From NCBI RefSeq assembly GCF_002102175.1, contig NZ_LQOX01000118.1, positions 62,001 to 126,000 of the forward strand: DNA of 64,000 bases. The letters run 5' to 3'. The DNA comes from Mycobacterium gastri. GTDB taxonomy: Bacteria > Actinomycetota > Actinomycetes > Mycobacteriales > Mycobacteriaceae. Both the position numbers and the translations under genes were made by a program. The notes under the pieces were generated by a model. That model saw only the letters and a list, made by a program, of their open reading frames with translations, made no database searches and had not been told where the DNA came from. Shown here in pieces: positions 45,581 to 54,292 of the stretch. Every line of letters starts with the position of its first letter. Position 1 is the first letter of the stretch.

Positions 45581-46339
45581 ATGACGACTCCTGACGCGCC
45601 GAACCGGGTTGCGGTGGTTACCGGCGCCAGCTCCGGTATCGGCGAAGCAACCGCGAAAACCCTTGCCGCCCAAGGTTTTCATGTAGTCGCGGTGGCCCGT
45701 CGTGCGGACCGGATCACCGACCTGGCACAGCAGATCGGCGGGACCCCGGTTGTGGCCGACGTCACTGACGACGCGGCCGTGGCGGCGCTGGCCGCGGGAC
45801 TGAACCGGGTCGACGTACTGGTCAACAACGCCGGTGGCGCAAAGGGCCTAGAGCTCGTCGCCGATGCCGACCTGCAGCACTGGCGCTGGATGTGGGAGAC
45901 GAATGTGCTCGGCACGCTGCGAGTGACCCGCGCGCTGCTGCCCAAGTTGATCGAATCGGGCGACGGGCTGATCGTCACCGTCACTTCCATTGCGGCACTT
46001 GAGGTTTACGACGGCGGCGCCGGCTACACGGCCGCCAAGCACGCCCAAGGCGCGTTGCACCGCACGTTACGGGGCGAGCTGCTGGGAAAGCCGGTCCGGC
46101 TGACCGAGATCGCCCCCGGCGCGGTGGAGACGGAGTTCTCGCTGGTCCGCTTCGACGGTGACCGGCAACGCGCGGACGCGGTCTACTCCGGCATGACGCC
46201 GCTGGTGGCCGCCGACATCGCCGAGGTGATCGGGTTCGTGGCCTCGCGGCCGTCGCACGTGAATCTGGACCAGATCATCATCCGGCCGCGCGATCAGGCC
46301 TCGGCGACGCGCCGGGCTAACCACCCGGACCCGCGCTAG
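45581..46339 (+). CDS. Short-chain dehydrogenase/reductase (Rv0484c-like)
   Basis: 252 residues, classical SDR. Cofactor motif [24 protein letters not shown], a catalytic Ser in [14 protein letters not shown] and the YxxxK pair in [12 protein letters not shown]. The residues after the second strand ([10 protein letters not shown]) suggest NADPH preference. It most resembles the YdfG/serine-type subgroup, but no substrate can be named. The 3' end overlaps the convergent lprQ 3' end by 23 bp. Confidence 0.88.
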   Translation: MTTPDAPNRVAVVTGASSGIGEATAKTLAAQGFHVVAVARRADRITDLAQQIGGTPVVADVTDDAAVAALAAGLNRVDVLVNNAGGAKGLELVADADLQHWRWMWETNVLGTLRVTRALLPKLIESGDGLIVTVTSIAALEVYDGGAGYTAAKHAQGALHRTLRGELLGKPVRLTEIAPGAVETEFSLVRFDGDRQRADAVYSGMTPLVAADIAEVIGFVASRPSHVNLDQIIIRPRDQASATRRANHPDPR

Positions 46340-47630
46340 GTTCCGGCGTGCCGGACAAGCTGGGCGCGGTCGAGGGTGTGGCCGGCGCGGTTACCGGGAT
46401 CTGGGTGCCCGGGGGGCGGGAGGTCGGGCGTGGCAGTGCCGACATCGATACCCAGGTGTCCCAGTCCACGGCCCAATCCCAGATGTCCCCGTCAGCGTAA
46501 GACAGCTGGATCGAGCTGCCGGTCACCTCGACCGGGTCACCGTAGATGGCGGTGTGGAAGTACTGTTCGGCGTCACCGGTCGACAGGTTGATGCAGCCGT
46601 TGGTGACGTTGCTGTTGCCCTGCGCGCCCGCGCTGGCCGGGTTGGCGTGGATGAATTCGCCGTTGTTGGAGATGCGCACGGCCCAGCGTTCGTGCACATT
46701 GCTGTAGCCGGCCGCGGGGTTGGACATGTAGAAGTCCGCGTATTTCTCGGTGACCACGTGGATCCCGTTGCGGGTGACGTTGCGCGCCTTGTCGGCTTCA
46801 CCGTAGCTGCACGGGAAGTCCATGATGACGCCCTCGTCGGTGAGGACCTGGATGCGGTGGGAGGTGACTTCGGCCTTGACGACCTGCCGTCGCCCGATCT
46901 GGATGCTCAACGAGAAATCCTGGGCACCGTAGGCCCCGTTGCCGAACGGCAGCCCGTAGAGCTTGGCGTCGACGTTGACGGTGGCGCCCGCCGGGTAGTA
47001 CTCGCGGGGACGCCAGTGCACCCGAGCACCCTTCGCCTCGTCCGGCAGCCAGGCCCAGCTGCCCTCGACGGGCGGGTTGGTGGTCACCGTGAGCGCCCGC
47101 TCGACGGAAGCCTTGTCGCTGATCGGCGCGTCGAACTGAATGATGATCGGCGCCGCGATCCCGACGGTCTGGCCGTCGGCCAACTGGAAGCCGCCGTCGA
47201 TCTTCTTCTTGGGCGTCACGGTGGTGAATTTGCCGGCGACCGGAACCGCCTTGCCGTCATGGCCGACGGCCGCGCCGCTCCAGCTGTAGGTGGTGTCGTA
47301 GCCCAGCGGCTCGGTGATCGTGTACACCGTGCGGTCCTGGTTGTAGGTGCCGGCAACCAGCTTGCCGGCCGGGTTGGTCAGCGCCACCCGCTGGAACCAG
47401 CCGTCACCGACCTCGACGCTGATCGGGGCGATCGGCAATACGTCGTCGGCGGCATCGGCCGGCCGAAATGTCAGATGGGGCGCAGCCGGCGGCTTCTTCT
47501 CGGATTGCCTGGTTATCCCACCCGCGCAGGCGGCCAGCACATTGGGCGCCAGCACCCCGGCCCCCAGAGCCATCAAAGCCATGCGCCGGTTGATCGGCCC
47601 CTGACCTTGGGGGGTGCTGGAGGTGCTCAC
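46317..47630 (-). CDS. lprQ: Lipoprotein L,D-transpeptidase
   Basis: 437 residues. A signal with lipobox [13 protein letters not shown] (lipidated Cys) follows [12 protein letters not shown]. Then an Ig-like domain pair (about 55-270) and the YkuD catalytic domain (about 275-400): [17 protein letters not shown] start, [25 protein letters not shown] with the catalytic His and Cys. It makes 3-3 (mDAP-mDAP) peptidoglycan cross-links outside the membrane and is resistant to most penicillins; the M. tuberculosis counterpart is Ldt5. The Pro/Thr-rich tail is disordered. The GTG at 47630 lies 8 nt from TATCTT (47639-47644 on the minus strand), a leaderless layout. Confidence 0.94.
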   Translation of the reverse strand: MSTSSTPQGQGPINRRMALMALGAGVLAPNVLAACAGGITRQSEKKPPAAPHLTFRPADAADDVLPIAPISVEVGDGWFQRVALTNPAGKLVAGTYNQDRTVYTITEPLGYDTTYSWSGAAVGHDGKAVPVAGKFTTVTPKKKIDGGFQLADGQTVGIAAPIIIQFDAPISDKASVERALTVTTNPPVEGSWAWLPDEAKGARVHWRPREYYPAGATVNVDAKLYGLPFGNGAYGAQDFSLSIQIGRRQVVKAEVTSHRIQVLTDEGVIMDFPCSYGEADKARNVTRNGIHVVTEKYADFYMSNPAAGYSNVHERWAVRISNNGEFIHANPASAGAQGNSNVTNGCINLSTGDAEQYFHTAIYGDPVEVTGSSIQLSYADGDIWDWAVDWDTWVSMSALPRPTSRPPGTQIPVTAPATPSTAPSLSGTPEPSAGPGG

Positions 47631-47734
47631 AGGAATCAAAGATACCGGGCCAAACCGTCCATAACCGGCTGCAAGCGCCGGCGAACCGGCCACGGCAACG
47701 GCAACGGCGCGCGTATCGGACACGAAAGTAGCAG

Positions 47735-48835
47735 CTACAAGCGGCAACCGATCAGGATCGGTTCGGGTTGCAATGTGATACCAAACACATCACACACCCC
47801 GTCGCGCACCGTGCGGGCCAGTAGCATCACGTCGGCCGCCGTCGCGGTGCCCCGGTTGGTCAACGCCAGCGCGTGCTTGGTGGACAGCCGGCACGGGGCG
47901 GCCTCCCCGGTGAGCGCCGGATCGGGATACCCCTTGCCGAACCCGGCGTGCTCGACCAGCCAGCCCGCGGCCAGCTTGACACCGCCCGGCGCCGGATAGT
48001 GCGGCACCGGACCGTTCACCGCCGCCGCCAGCCGTTCGTAGACGTCCGGTGAGACCACCGGGTTGGTGAAGAACGACCCCACGCTCCAGGTGTCATGGTC
48101 GGTCGGGTCGAGCACCATGCCCTTGCGTGCCCGCAGTGCCAGGACGGCCGCGCGGACAGCTCGCGGGTCGGCACGCTCGCCGCTGGCCGAACCCAGCGCC
48201 GCCGTCAATTCGCCGTAGCGCAACGGCGCGCTGCGGCCCGAGGCATCCAGCGCGAACTCCACCTCCAGCACCACGGCCGGCAACCGCAGCCCGCCAGCCT
48301 GCTTGAGCACGCTGGTGCGGTAGCCGAAGCCCAGGGCGGCGCCCGGCACCCAGTGCACCTGGCCACTGCTGCGGTCCAACAGCCGTACCCGGCTGATGAC
48401 GTCAGAGACTTCCACGCCGTACGCTCCCACGTTCTGCACCGGTGTCGCTCCGGCCGATCCGGGGATCCCCGACAGGCATTCCAGCCCGCCCAGACCGTGG
48501 TCGATGGCCATGAGCACCACGTCGTCCCACACCGCGCCCGCCTCGGCGCGCACCAGGTTGCCGTCGACGGCGATGCCGGCATTGGCCAGCCGCACCGCGG
48601 TCAGGTCGGCCACGGCATCGCCGATCACCACATTGGATCCGCCAGCAAACACCAGCACCGGTCCACTGTGTTCGGCGTGGGCATCGGCGTCCAGCTGCCG
48701 CAACACCGCGACCACCTGATCGCTGGTGGCGCAGGTGATTACGCGCTGCGCCACGGGTCCCACCCGCAACGTCGTCAGGGGCGCCAGCGGCACCGACTCC
48801 TCGACGCATGCGCCGGCAAAGCGTGAACCAATCAC
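47735..48835 (-). CDS. murB: UDP-N-acetylenolpyruvoylglucosamine reductase
   Basis: 366 residues. FAD enzyme that makes UDP-MurNAc with NADPH in peptidoglycan synthesis. FAD motifs [13 protein letters not shown] and [47 protein letters not shown], and the type I MurB active-site [12 protein letters not shown] with the catalytic Ser, ending with the conserved glutamate in LQPEPILIG. It starts at a GTG 8 nt from TACCGT (48844-48849 on the minus strand), which overlaps the -10 element of the divergent gene. Cotranscription with lprQ is unlikely because lprQ has its own -10 element. Confidence 0.96.
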   Translation of the reverse strand: MIGSRFAGACVEESVPLAPLTTLRVGPVAQRVITCATSDQVVAVLRQLDADAHAEHSGPVLVFAGGSNVVIGDAVADLTAVRLANAGIAVDGNLVRAEAGAVWDDVVLMAIDHGLGGLECLSGIPGSAGATPVQNVGAYGVEVSDVISRVRLLDRSSGQVHWVPGAALGFGYRTSVLKQAGGLRLPAVVLEVEFALDASGRSAPLRYGELTAALGSASGERADPRAVRAAVLALRARKGMVLDPTDHDTWSVGSFFTNPVVSPDVYERLAAAVNGPVPHYPAPGGVKLAAGWLVEHAGFGKGYPDPALTGEAAPCRLSTKHALALTNRGTATAADVMLLARTVRDGVCDVFGITLQPEPILIGCRL

Positions 48836-48843
48836 GGCCCGTA

Positions 48844-48853
48844 ACGGTAGCCT
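48844..48853. promoter_or_regulatory. Overlapping divergent -10 elements of murB and the Rv0481c-like gene
   Basis: On the plus strand ACGGTAGCCT holds TAGCCT (48848-48853), 8 nt before the ATG at 48862, and the reverse complement TACCGT (48844-48849), 8 nt before the murB GTG at 48835. Both fit TANNNT and share two bases, so the two polymerases cannot bind together. Confidence 0.55.
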
Positions 48854-48861
48854 GACCAGCT

Positions 48862-49386
48862 ATGCCGCGTTCATTCGACATGTCGGCCGACTACGAAGGC
48901 AGCGTCGAAGAAGTTCACCGGGTTTTTCACGATGAGCAGTACTGGCGGGCCAGGCTGGCGGAAACCCCGGTCGACATTGCGACCCTGCACTCGATGCGTG
49001 TAGGTGGTCAGTCGGGAAGCGAGGGCACCATCGAGGTGGTCACGCTGCAGACCGTGCACCGGCACAACCTTCCGGGTTTGGTCACCCAGTTGCATCGGGG
49101 CGATCTGTGCGTGCGGCGCGAGGAAATGTGGAGCCCGGTGACCGACGGCATCGCCACGGCATCCATCGCCGGATCGATCGTGGACGCTCCGGCCAACCTG
49201 TGGGGCACCGCCGTGCTGGCTCCCAACGCCGACTCGGGCGGCGCCCGGCTGTCGCTGCAGGTAACCATCCAGGTACGCATTCCGCTGATCGGCGGCAAGC
49301 TGGAGAGCATCATCGGCACCGAACTGCGCCAGCTGGTGACGTTGGAGCAACGCTTCACCACGCAGTGGATCGCCAACAGCGCCTAG
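48862..49386 (+). CDS. DUF2505/SRPBCC-like protein (Rv0481c-like)
   Basis: 174 residues. A START/SRPBCC-type helix-grip fold is suggested by the opening DMSADYEGSVEEVHRVFHDEQYWRARL, the strand pairs TIEVVTLQTVHRHN and ARLSLQVTIQVRIPLIGGKLE, and a C-terminal helix ending FTTQWIAN. Such proteins bind lipophilic ligands in a central cavity. No catalytic residues are evident. It is followed by the nitrilase gene after 39 bp on the same strand. Confidence 0.85.
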   Translation: MPRSFDMSADYEGSVEEVHRVFHDEQYWRARLAETPVDIATLHSMRVGGQSGSEGTIEVVTLQTVHRHNLPGLVTQLHRGDLCVRREEMWSPVTDGIATASIAGSIVDAPANLWGTAVLAPNADSGGARLSLQVTIQVRIPLIGGKLESIIGTELRQLVTLEQRFTTQWIANSA

Positions 49387-49412
49387 CCACCGGCGGGGGT
49401 GTCGGCGGCTCC

Positions 49413-49418
49413 TAAGCT
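49413..49418 (+). promoter_or_regulatory. -10 element of the nitrilase-family gene
   Basis: TAAGCT ends 7 nt before the ATG at 49426, again the leaderless spacing; it supports that ATG over the GTG at 49399. Confidence 0.5.
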
Positions 49419-49425
49419 GGCGGGT

Positions 49426-50256
49426 ATGCGGATCGCGTTGGCGCAAATCCTCAGCGGCACCGACCCTGCGGCGAACCTGCTCCTGGTGCGTGAGTACACC
49501 GAACGGGCTGTCGACGCCGGCGCTGAGCTGGTGGTATTTCCCGAGGCGACGATGTGCCGGTTCGGGGTGCCGCTGGCACCGATCGCCGAGCCCCTCGACG
49601 GCCCCTGGGCCAGCAGTGTGCGGCGGATCGCGACCGAGGCCGGCATCACCGTGGTCGCGGGCATGTTCACCCCCGCCGATGACGGGCGGGTGATGAACAC
49701 ACTGGTCGCGGCTGGTCCGGGGACACCGAATCAGCCCGACGCGCACTACCACAAGATTCATCTCTACGACGCCTTCGGCTTTACCGAGTCGCGTACCGTC
49801 GCCCCGGGACACGAGCCGGTGGTGATCACGGTCAACGACGTGCGGGTAGGTTTGACCGTTTGCTATGACATCCGCTTCCCGGCGCTCTACACCGAGCTGG
49901 CGCGGCGCGGCGCTTCGCTGATCGCTGTGTGCGCGTCCTGGGGCTCGGGTCCCGGCAAACTCGACCAGTGGACAGTGCTGGCCCGGGCCAGGGCGCTGGA
50001 CTCGACGAGCTATGTCGCCGCCGCGGGTCAGGCCGATCCGGGCGGCACGCTCACCAGCTCGGGTGCGCCTACCGGCGTGGGCGGCAGTCTGGTGGCTTCG
50101 CCGTTAGGCCAGGTGGTGGCGTCGGCCGGCGCAGAGCCGCAACTCGTGGTCGCCGATATCGATGTCGAAAACGTGACTGCGGCCCGCGACAGCATCGCCG
50201 TGCTGCGCAACCACTCAGATTTCATTCACCTTGATAGGGCACAATCGGGTAGGTGA
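49426..50256 (+). CDS. Carbon-nitrogen hydrolase (nitrilase superfamily, Rv0480c-like)
   Basis: 276 residues. The Glu-Lys-Cys triad is clear: LVVFPEATMCRFG, HYHKIHLYDAFGF and LTVCYDIRFPALY, with ICVASWG-like CASWGSGPGKLDQW after the Cys. The layout matches the Nit1/Nit2 omega-amidase and deaminated-glutathione amidase branch, which repairs small amide metabolites; an exact substrate is not certain. The next gene starts within its stop codon (GTGA). Confidence 0.9.
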   Translation: MRIALAQILSGTDPAANLLLVREYTERAVDAGAELVVFPEATMCRFGVPLAPIAEPLDGPWASSVRRIATEAGITVVAGMFTPADDGRVMNTLVAAGPGTPNQPDAHYHKIHLYDAFGFTESRTVAPGHEPVVITVNDVRVGLTVCYDIRFPALYTELARRGASLIAVCASWGSGPGKLDQWTVLARARALDSTSYVAAAGQADPGGTLTSSGAPTGVGGSLVASPLGQVVASAGAEPQLVVADIDVENVTAARDSIAVLRNHSDFIHLDRAQSGR

Positions 50257-51320
50257 CGAACCCGCAAGGGCCACCCAGCGAGGGCCCGTCGACATGGTCG
50301 CGTCCCGGCAATCCAGGTCCCCTTGGCCGGCCTCCAGCGCCTACCGATCCCTCCGGCGGACAATTGCGTCCCGGCGGGCCTGGCGGCACCCATGCCCAGG
50401 ATCCGGCTACTCAGGCCGGACCGGGGGCCGGCCAGGCAACCCAGCCGACCGAGCACTTGGCTGCAGCCAGCGCCGGTGCACAGCGACCGGCGCCACCGCC
50501 GGCAGCCGCGGCCGCGACCAGGACGACTCCGCTGGCCAAGCCGCAAGAAGACGCCGAATCGGGAAAACCCCAACGGAAACGCCGCTGGCGTCGCGACCCG
50601 TTGTCCATCTTCCTGATCCTGATCATCGTGTTTTCGCTGGTCGTCGCGGGGCTGATCGGAGCCGAGCTGTACGTCCGTCATGAAGCCAACAGCAAGATCG
50701 CCGAAGCGGTGGCATGTGAGGTCAAGGACAAGGCCAGCGCTTCCTTCGGTGTGGCCCCGTTGGTCCTGTGGCAGCTCGCGACCAAGCATTTCACCAACAT
50801 CTCGGCAGAGACGGCGGGTAACCAGGTTCGTGATGCCAAGGGAATGAAGCTGCAAATCAACATTCGGGACGTCCAGCTCAGAGACACCCCCAACTCCCAG
50901 GGCACGGTGGGTGCGCTCGATGCCACCGTCACGTGGACGTCTGAGGGCATCAAGGAATCGTTCCAGAACGCGATACCGGTGCTGGGTCCGTTCGTTTCCA
51001 ACACCGTGACGACCCACCCCAGAGACGGCACTGTGGAAATGAAGGGCTTTCTCGACAACATCGTGGTCAAGCCGCAGGTGACCGGAAACGGACTGCAACT
51101 GTCGATCGTCACGTTCAACGCGCTGGGCTTCACGCTGCCCAAGGAGTCGGTGCAATCGATGCTCGACGACTTCTTCAGCAAGCTGACCAAGGATTTCCCA
51201 CTGGGTATTCATTGGGACACGGTGCAGGTCACCGATAACGGTGTGGCCGCTCATTTATCGACCCGCAACGCCACCATCCCCGCCGGCGGCGAGCAGGATC
51301 CCTGTTTCGCCAACCTCTGA
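50253..51320 (+). CDS. Membrane-anchored DUF2993 (LmeA-like) protein (Rv0479c-like)
   Basis: 355 residues. About 110 disordered Pro/Ala/Gly-rich residues are followed by a basic patch (RKRRWRRD) and one membrane helix (PLSIFLILIIVFSLVVAGLI), then an external domain of 210 residues with alternating strands (ISAETAGNQVRDAKGMKLQINIRDVQL, GTVEMKGFLDNIVVKP, TDNGVAAHLSTRNATI). This is the DUF2993 tubular lipid-binding fold shared with LmeA of mycobacteria, so phospholipid or mannan-lipid handling at the envelope is a reasonable inference. Overlaps the nitrilase stop by GTGA. Confidence 0.85.
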   Translation: MTNPQGPPSEGPSTWSRPGNPGPLGRPPAPTDPSGGQLRPGGPGGTHAQDPATQAGPGAGQATQPTEHLAAASAGAQRPAPPPAAAAATRTTPLAKPQEDAESGKPQRKRRWRRDPLSIFLILIIVFSLVVAGLIGAELYVRHEANSKIAEAVACEVKDKASASFGVAPLVLWQLATKHFTNISAETAGNQVRDAKGMKLQINIRDVQLRDTPNSQGTVGALDATVTWTSEGIKESFQNAIPVLGPFVSNTVTTHPRDGTVEMKGFLDNIVVKPQVTGNGLQLSIVTFNALGFTLPKESVQSMLDDFFSKLTKDFPLGIHWDTVQVTDNGVAAHLSTRNATIPAGGEQDPCFANL

Positions 51321-51326
51321 CGCCGG

Positions 51327-52016
51327 TCAGTCGGGGCTGAGCCCATCGAGAACCGAACGGGTTCCGGACAGGCCCAGTCGGGTGGCACCGGCGCCCAGCA
51401 TCGCGACGGCGTCGGCGGCGGTACGGATGCCGCCACTGGCCTTGACCCCCAGCCGCCCGCCGACGGTGTCGGCCATCAGTGCGACGGCAGCCACCGTCGC
51501 CCCGCCCGCAGGATGAAACCCCGTCGACGTCTTGACGAAGTCGGCGCCCGCACCCTCGGCGACCCGACACACCGCTCTCAGCAGGTGCTCCCCCGCCCGG
51601 TCCAACAGCACCGCCGACTCGACGATCACCTTGAGCACGGCCCCGGCCGTCGCGGCACGCACCGCCTCGATGTCCGACCGCACCGCATCCAGGTCTCCGG
51701 CTAGCGCAGCGCCGATGTCGATCACCATGTCGATCTCGGCTGCCCCCGACGCGATAGCCTGCGCAGCCTCGTGCGCCTTGACCGCTGACAGGTGCTTGCC
51801 CGACGGGAAACCCGCCACCGCCGCGACCCGCACGCCACCGGAGGCGAGCGCACAGCGTGCGGCCGGCACCATCGATGGCGAGACGCACACCGCACAGACG
51901 CCCAGCTCGGCGGCTTCTTCGGCCAGTGCCGCCACATCGGCAGCGGTCGCTTCGGGCTTGAGTAGCGTGTGGTCGACCAACGCCGCCAGCTGCCGTCGGG
52001 TCGGCGGGCTCGGCAT
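51327..52016 (-). CDS. deoC: Deoxyribose-phosphate aldolase
   Basis: 229 residues. Class I aldolase that splits deoxyribose-5-phosphate into glyceraldehyde-3-phosphate and acetaldehyde. [50 protein letters not shown] (Schiff-base-supporting Lys) and [17 protein letters not shown] with the active Lys, then [13 protein letters not shown]. The ATG shares one base with the stop of the upstream secreted-protein gene (TGATG). Confidence 0.96.
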   Translation of the reverse strand: MPSPPTRRQLAALVDHTLLKPEATAADVAALAEEAAELGVCAVCVSPSMVPAARCALASGGVRVAAVAGFPSGKHLSAVKAHEAAQAIASGAAEIDMVIDIGAALAGDLDAVRSDIEAVRAATAGAVLKVIVESAVLLDRAGEHLLRAVCRVAEGAGADFVKTSTGFHPAGGATVAAVALMADTVGGRLGVKASGGIRTAADAVAMLGAGATRLGLSGTRSVLDGLSPD

Positions 52017-52456
52017 CAGAACTGCTCTTCGGCGCCACCCGGGTTGCACCGGGAGGCAAACATTTCCGTGTCGTCGACGACCGGCCGCCACGGCTCGAGG
52101 TTCCAGCTGAGCTTCCCGGGTTCTGCGACCTCGGCCAGCCGCCAGTGACAGTCGAACTGTGCCCGCATGCCGGGTGTGTCGACGTCGGGTGCCAGGCCGA
52201 GTACCTCTGCCCAGGCTTTGTCGGCAGCTGCGGCGCTGCTGCCGGGGTCGCGGGCAGCCGCGCGACCGGATGGCGTCGGGTAGATCCGCAGGCTGCTCAG
52301 CCGCCCCGAGTATGCCCATTGGGTGTGGTCGACGAACGGTGGTGAATACGCCGGGCCCGACGGGTCAATCACACCGCTACCGGGGCCAGCTTCGGCGGGA
52401 ACAGCGCACAGCACGCCGACAAGCACCGCTGCCGGCGCGGCCACCAGGGCTTTCAT
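52016..52456 (-). CDS. Secreted DUF2599 protein (Rv0477-like)
   Basis: 146 residues. A clear Sec signal ([23 protein letters not shown], probable cleavage after AEA) precedes a small domain with two cysteines ([10 protein letters not shown] and FASRCNPGG) likely to form a disulfide, and Trp-rich strands ([17 protein letters not shown]). The pattern matches DUF2599 secreted proteins. Function unknown. It is the middle gene of a three-gene minus-strand set (Rv0476-like, this, deoC) with 0-4 bp gaps. Confidence 0.85.
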   Translation of the reverse strand: MKALVAAPAAVLVGVLCAVPAEAGPGSGVIDPSGPAYSPPFVDHTQWAYSGRLSSLRIYPTPSGRAAARDPGSSAAAADKAWAEVLGLAPDVDTPGMRAQFDCHWRLAEVAEPGKLSWNLEPWRPVVDDTEMFASRCNPGGAEEQF

Positions 52457-52460
52457 CCGG

Positions 52461-52724
52461 TCAGCGGGACTTACCCTGGATTTCCAGAAGCTTGGGCCGC
52501 ACGTCGACCAGATACACGCCAGCCGCGCAGGCGGCGATTGCCATCCCGAGCACGCCGAAGACGAAACCGAGGATGGATGTCAGCGCCACCGCCGCCCCAA
52601 GGATCACCAACCACACCGGCTTGGTCAGCTTGTCTGCGGCGGTATAGGCGTCTGGCCGCTGCAGCGCCGCATGCACGAAGGCATACACCGCCGTCACCAG
52701 GACGGCAATCTGCAAGACCAACAT
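52461..52724 (-). CDS. DUF2516 membrane protein (Rv0476-like)
   Basis: 87 residues with about three membrane segments ([58 protein letters not shown]) and a short basic tail ([12 protein letters not shown]). The loop [16 protein letters not shown] is typical of DUF2516. The ATG at 52724 gives the usual family length; an in-frame GTG nine codons earlier is possible. Tandem terminators lie upstream, after hbhA, so this gene should have its own promoter in 52725-52780. Confidence 0.85.
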   Translation of the reverse strand: MLVLQIAVLVTAVYAFVHAALQRPDAYTAADKLTKPVWLVILGAAVALTSILGFVFGVLGMAIAACAAGVYLVDVRPKLLEIQGKSR

Positions 52725-52785
52725 GACAGTACCCACAAGGTGGCTCACGCTTAAAGAGTATGCGGGCACCGCCCAAAACGTCGAC

Positions 52786-52812
52786 TCCGAGTCGCCCACA
52801 GGGCGACTCGGA
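52786..52812 (-). terminator. Second intrinsic terminator after hbhA
   Basis: A perfect 12-bp stem (TCCGAGTCGCCC / GGGCGACTCGGA) with a 3-nt loop. Read on the minus strand it is followed by GTCGACGTTTTGGG, so a T4 run lies about 6 nt after the stem. Confidence 0.7.
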
Positions 52813-52824
52813 CCCACAAAAACG

Positions 52825-52861
52825 TCGACTCCGAGTCGCCCACGGGGCGACTCGGAGTCGA
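52825..52861 (-). terminator. First intrinsic terminator after hbhA
   Basis: A 17-bp stem with a 3-nt loop built on the same 12-bp core (52830-52841 with 52845-52856), extended outward. On the minus strand it is followed by a T5 run (GTTTTTG). Starts about 20 nt downstream of the hbhA stop. U-tracts after GC-rich stems are rare in mycobacteria, which makes this pair notable. Confidence 0.8.
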
Positions 52862-52877
52862 GTCGAGGGTCGCCAGC

Positions 52878-53492
52878 TTACTTCTGGGTAACCTTCTTGG
52901 CCGGAGCCTTCTTGGCAGGCGCCTTCTTGGCCGGAGCTGCCTTCTTGGCCGCAGCCGGAGCCTTCTTGGCCGGAGCCTTCTTACCCGACTCCGCCTTCTT
53001 CGGCAGCTCGATGCCGACCAGCTTGGCGGCACGCTCACCGACGGCGCGGGTCTGCGACGCGACGGTGCCCAGCGCCTCCTGGGTCAGCTCGACGGCCTGG
53101 TCCACGTAGCCCTCGGCACGAGCCGACGCATCCTCGAAGACCGGCTGGCTGCGCAGCCGCTCGAGGGCGGCCTCGCCGCGCTGGACCAGTTCGTTGTACC
53201 GGTTGGTGGCAGCCTCGAGGTAGCCCTCGGCAGCCTTGCGCAGCTCCTCGGCGGTAAAACGCTCACGGAGTTCGCTGAACTGCTCGGGAAGGTCCTCCTG
53301 CAATTTGGTCAGGCGGGCGCGACTCTCCTCGACGCGGGCCTCAACGCGGGTACGGGTGTCGGTGCGGGTCTCTTCGGCACGCTCGCGCAGGTTGGCGATC
53401 AAGTCGTTGACGGTGGCCAGAGCCAGATCGGCGGCACCAAGCGCGGCGAGCAACGGAGCCCGCAGGTCCTCGATGTTCGGGTTTTCAGCCAT
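52878..53492 (-). CDS. hbhA: Heparin-binding haemagglutinin adhesin
   Basis: 204 residues. No signal peptide. The N-terminus ([35 protein letters not shown]) has a short amphipathic stretch, followed by a long coiled coil (about 40-110) and a Lys/Ala/Pro-rich tail made of [13 protein letters not shown] repeats that binds heparan sulfate on host epithelial cells and is methylated in M. tuberculosis. The ATG at 53492 follows GAAAGGA. Two intrinsic terminators close the gene. Tail length differs from M. tuberculosis by a few residues. Confidence 0.96.
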   Translation of the reverse strand: MAENPNIEDLRAPLLAALGAADLALATVNDLIANLRERAEETRTDTRTRVEARVEESRARLTKLQEDLPEQFSELRERFTAEELRKAAEGYLEAATNRYNELVQRGEAALERLRSQPVFEDASARAEGYVDQAVELTQEALGTVASQTRAVGERAAKLVGIELPKKAESGKKAPAKKAPAAAKKAAPAKKAPAKKAPAKKVTQK

Positions 53493-53791
53493 GGTGTTTC
53501 CTTTCATCAATTGTTTCGTTATTGGTGTTATCGCATCGTGATATGAAGTTGGAGCAAGCGTCGGCTCCTCTGGCGGAGTAGTCAAGACCCGCGGATTGAC
53601 CTGGCACGCGACTTGCTGAAGACCTCCTGATGTGTCGGGTCGGTTGGTGATCGAGTTCGTCGTTGTCCGGGCCGCGTTGTCGGGTCGGTCAGGCGGCTTG
53701 CCCGAAACAGAATTCCCCGTCCCTCTTGGGTTGCCCGGCGGCCGTCGATCTAGACCACACCTGACGTCGGATCTGACGGCCGACAAGCTGA
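53493..53791. other. hbhA promoter/leader region
   Basis: About 300 bp between the Rv0474-like stop and the hbhA ATG. It is more AT-rich near hbhA (TTGTTTCGTTATTGG). No credible ORF is seen. A long leader or a separate hbhA promoter is expected. Confidence 0.45.
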
Positions 53792-54208
53792 TCATTCGTC
53801 AATGTCGGATGGGCTCGAACGCTCCTCACGGGTGGCTTCGTTCTGATGGGTGAACGAGGCGTAGATATCCAGCAGGATCTGCTTTTGACGCTCGGTGATC
53901 GCCGTGTCGGTGATGATGGCGTCACGGACATGGCTGGTCTCGCTGGGCTCGAGAATCCCGGCCCGCACATAAAGAACCTCGGCGGAAACCCGCAGCGCCT
54001 TTGCGATCTGGGCCAGGACGTCTGCCGACGGCTTACGCAGGCCACGCTCGACCTGGCTCAGGTACGGATTGCTGACACCGGACCGCTCGGCAAGTTGCCG
54101 CATCGAGACCTGCGCCGTTTCGCGTTGTGTCCGGATGAAGCTGCCGATGTCGGAGGCTCTGGAAGTCACGCTGGACACCTTCGCCCCGAACTTCTCCTCC
54201 GGCGGCAT
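53792..54208 (-). CDS. XRE-family HTH regulator (Rv0474-like)
   Basis: 138 residues. An N-terminal XRE helix-turn-helix ([55 protein letters not shown], about 22-80) is followed by a helical segment and an acidic tail. No metal or ligand motif is obvious, though the M. tuberculosis counterpart has been reported as a copper-responsive repressor. The ATG follows AAGGAG. It precedes hbhA on the same strand. Confidence 0.88.
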   Translation of the reverse strand: MPPEEKFGAKVSSVTSRASDIGSFIRTQRETAQVSMRQLAERSGVSNPYLSQVERGLRKPSADVLAQIAKALRVSAEVLYVRAGILEPSETSHVRDAIITDTAITERQKQILLDIYASFTHQNEATREERSSPSDIDE

Positions 54209-54292
54209 TGGTGTGCTCCTTACCTGCTGTTTGATCTTGATGCACTCAGGGTACGGACAGGTGCTTGCTTTTGCAAGCGCTTGTTAGCACCC

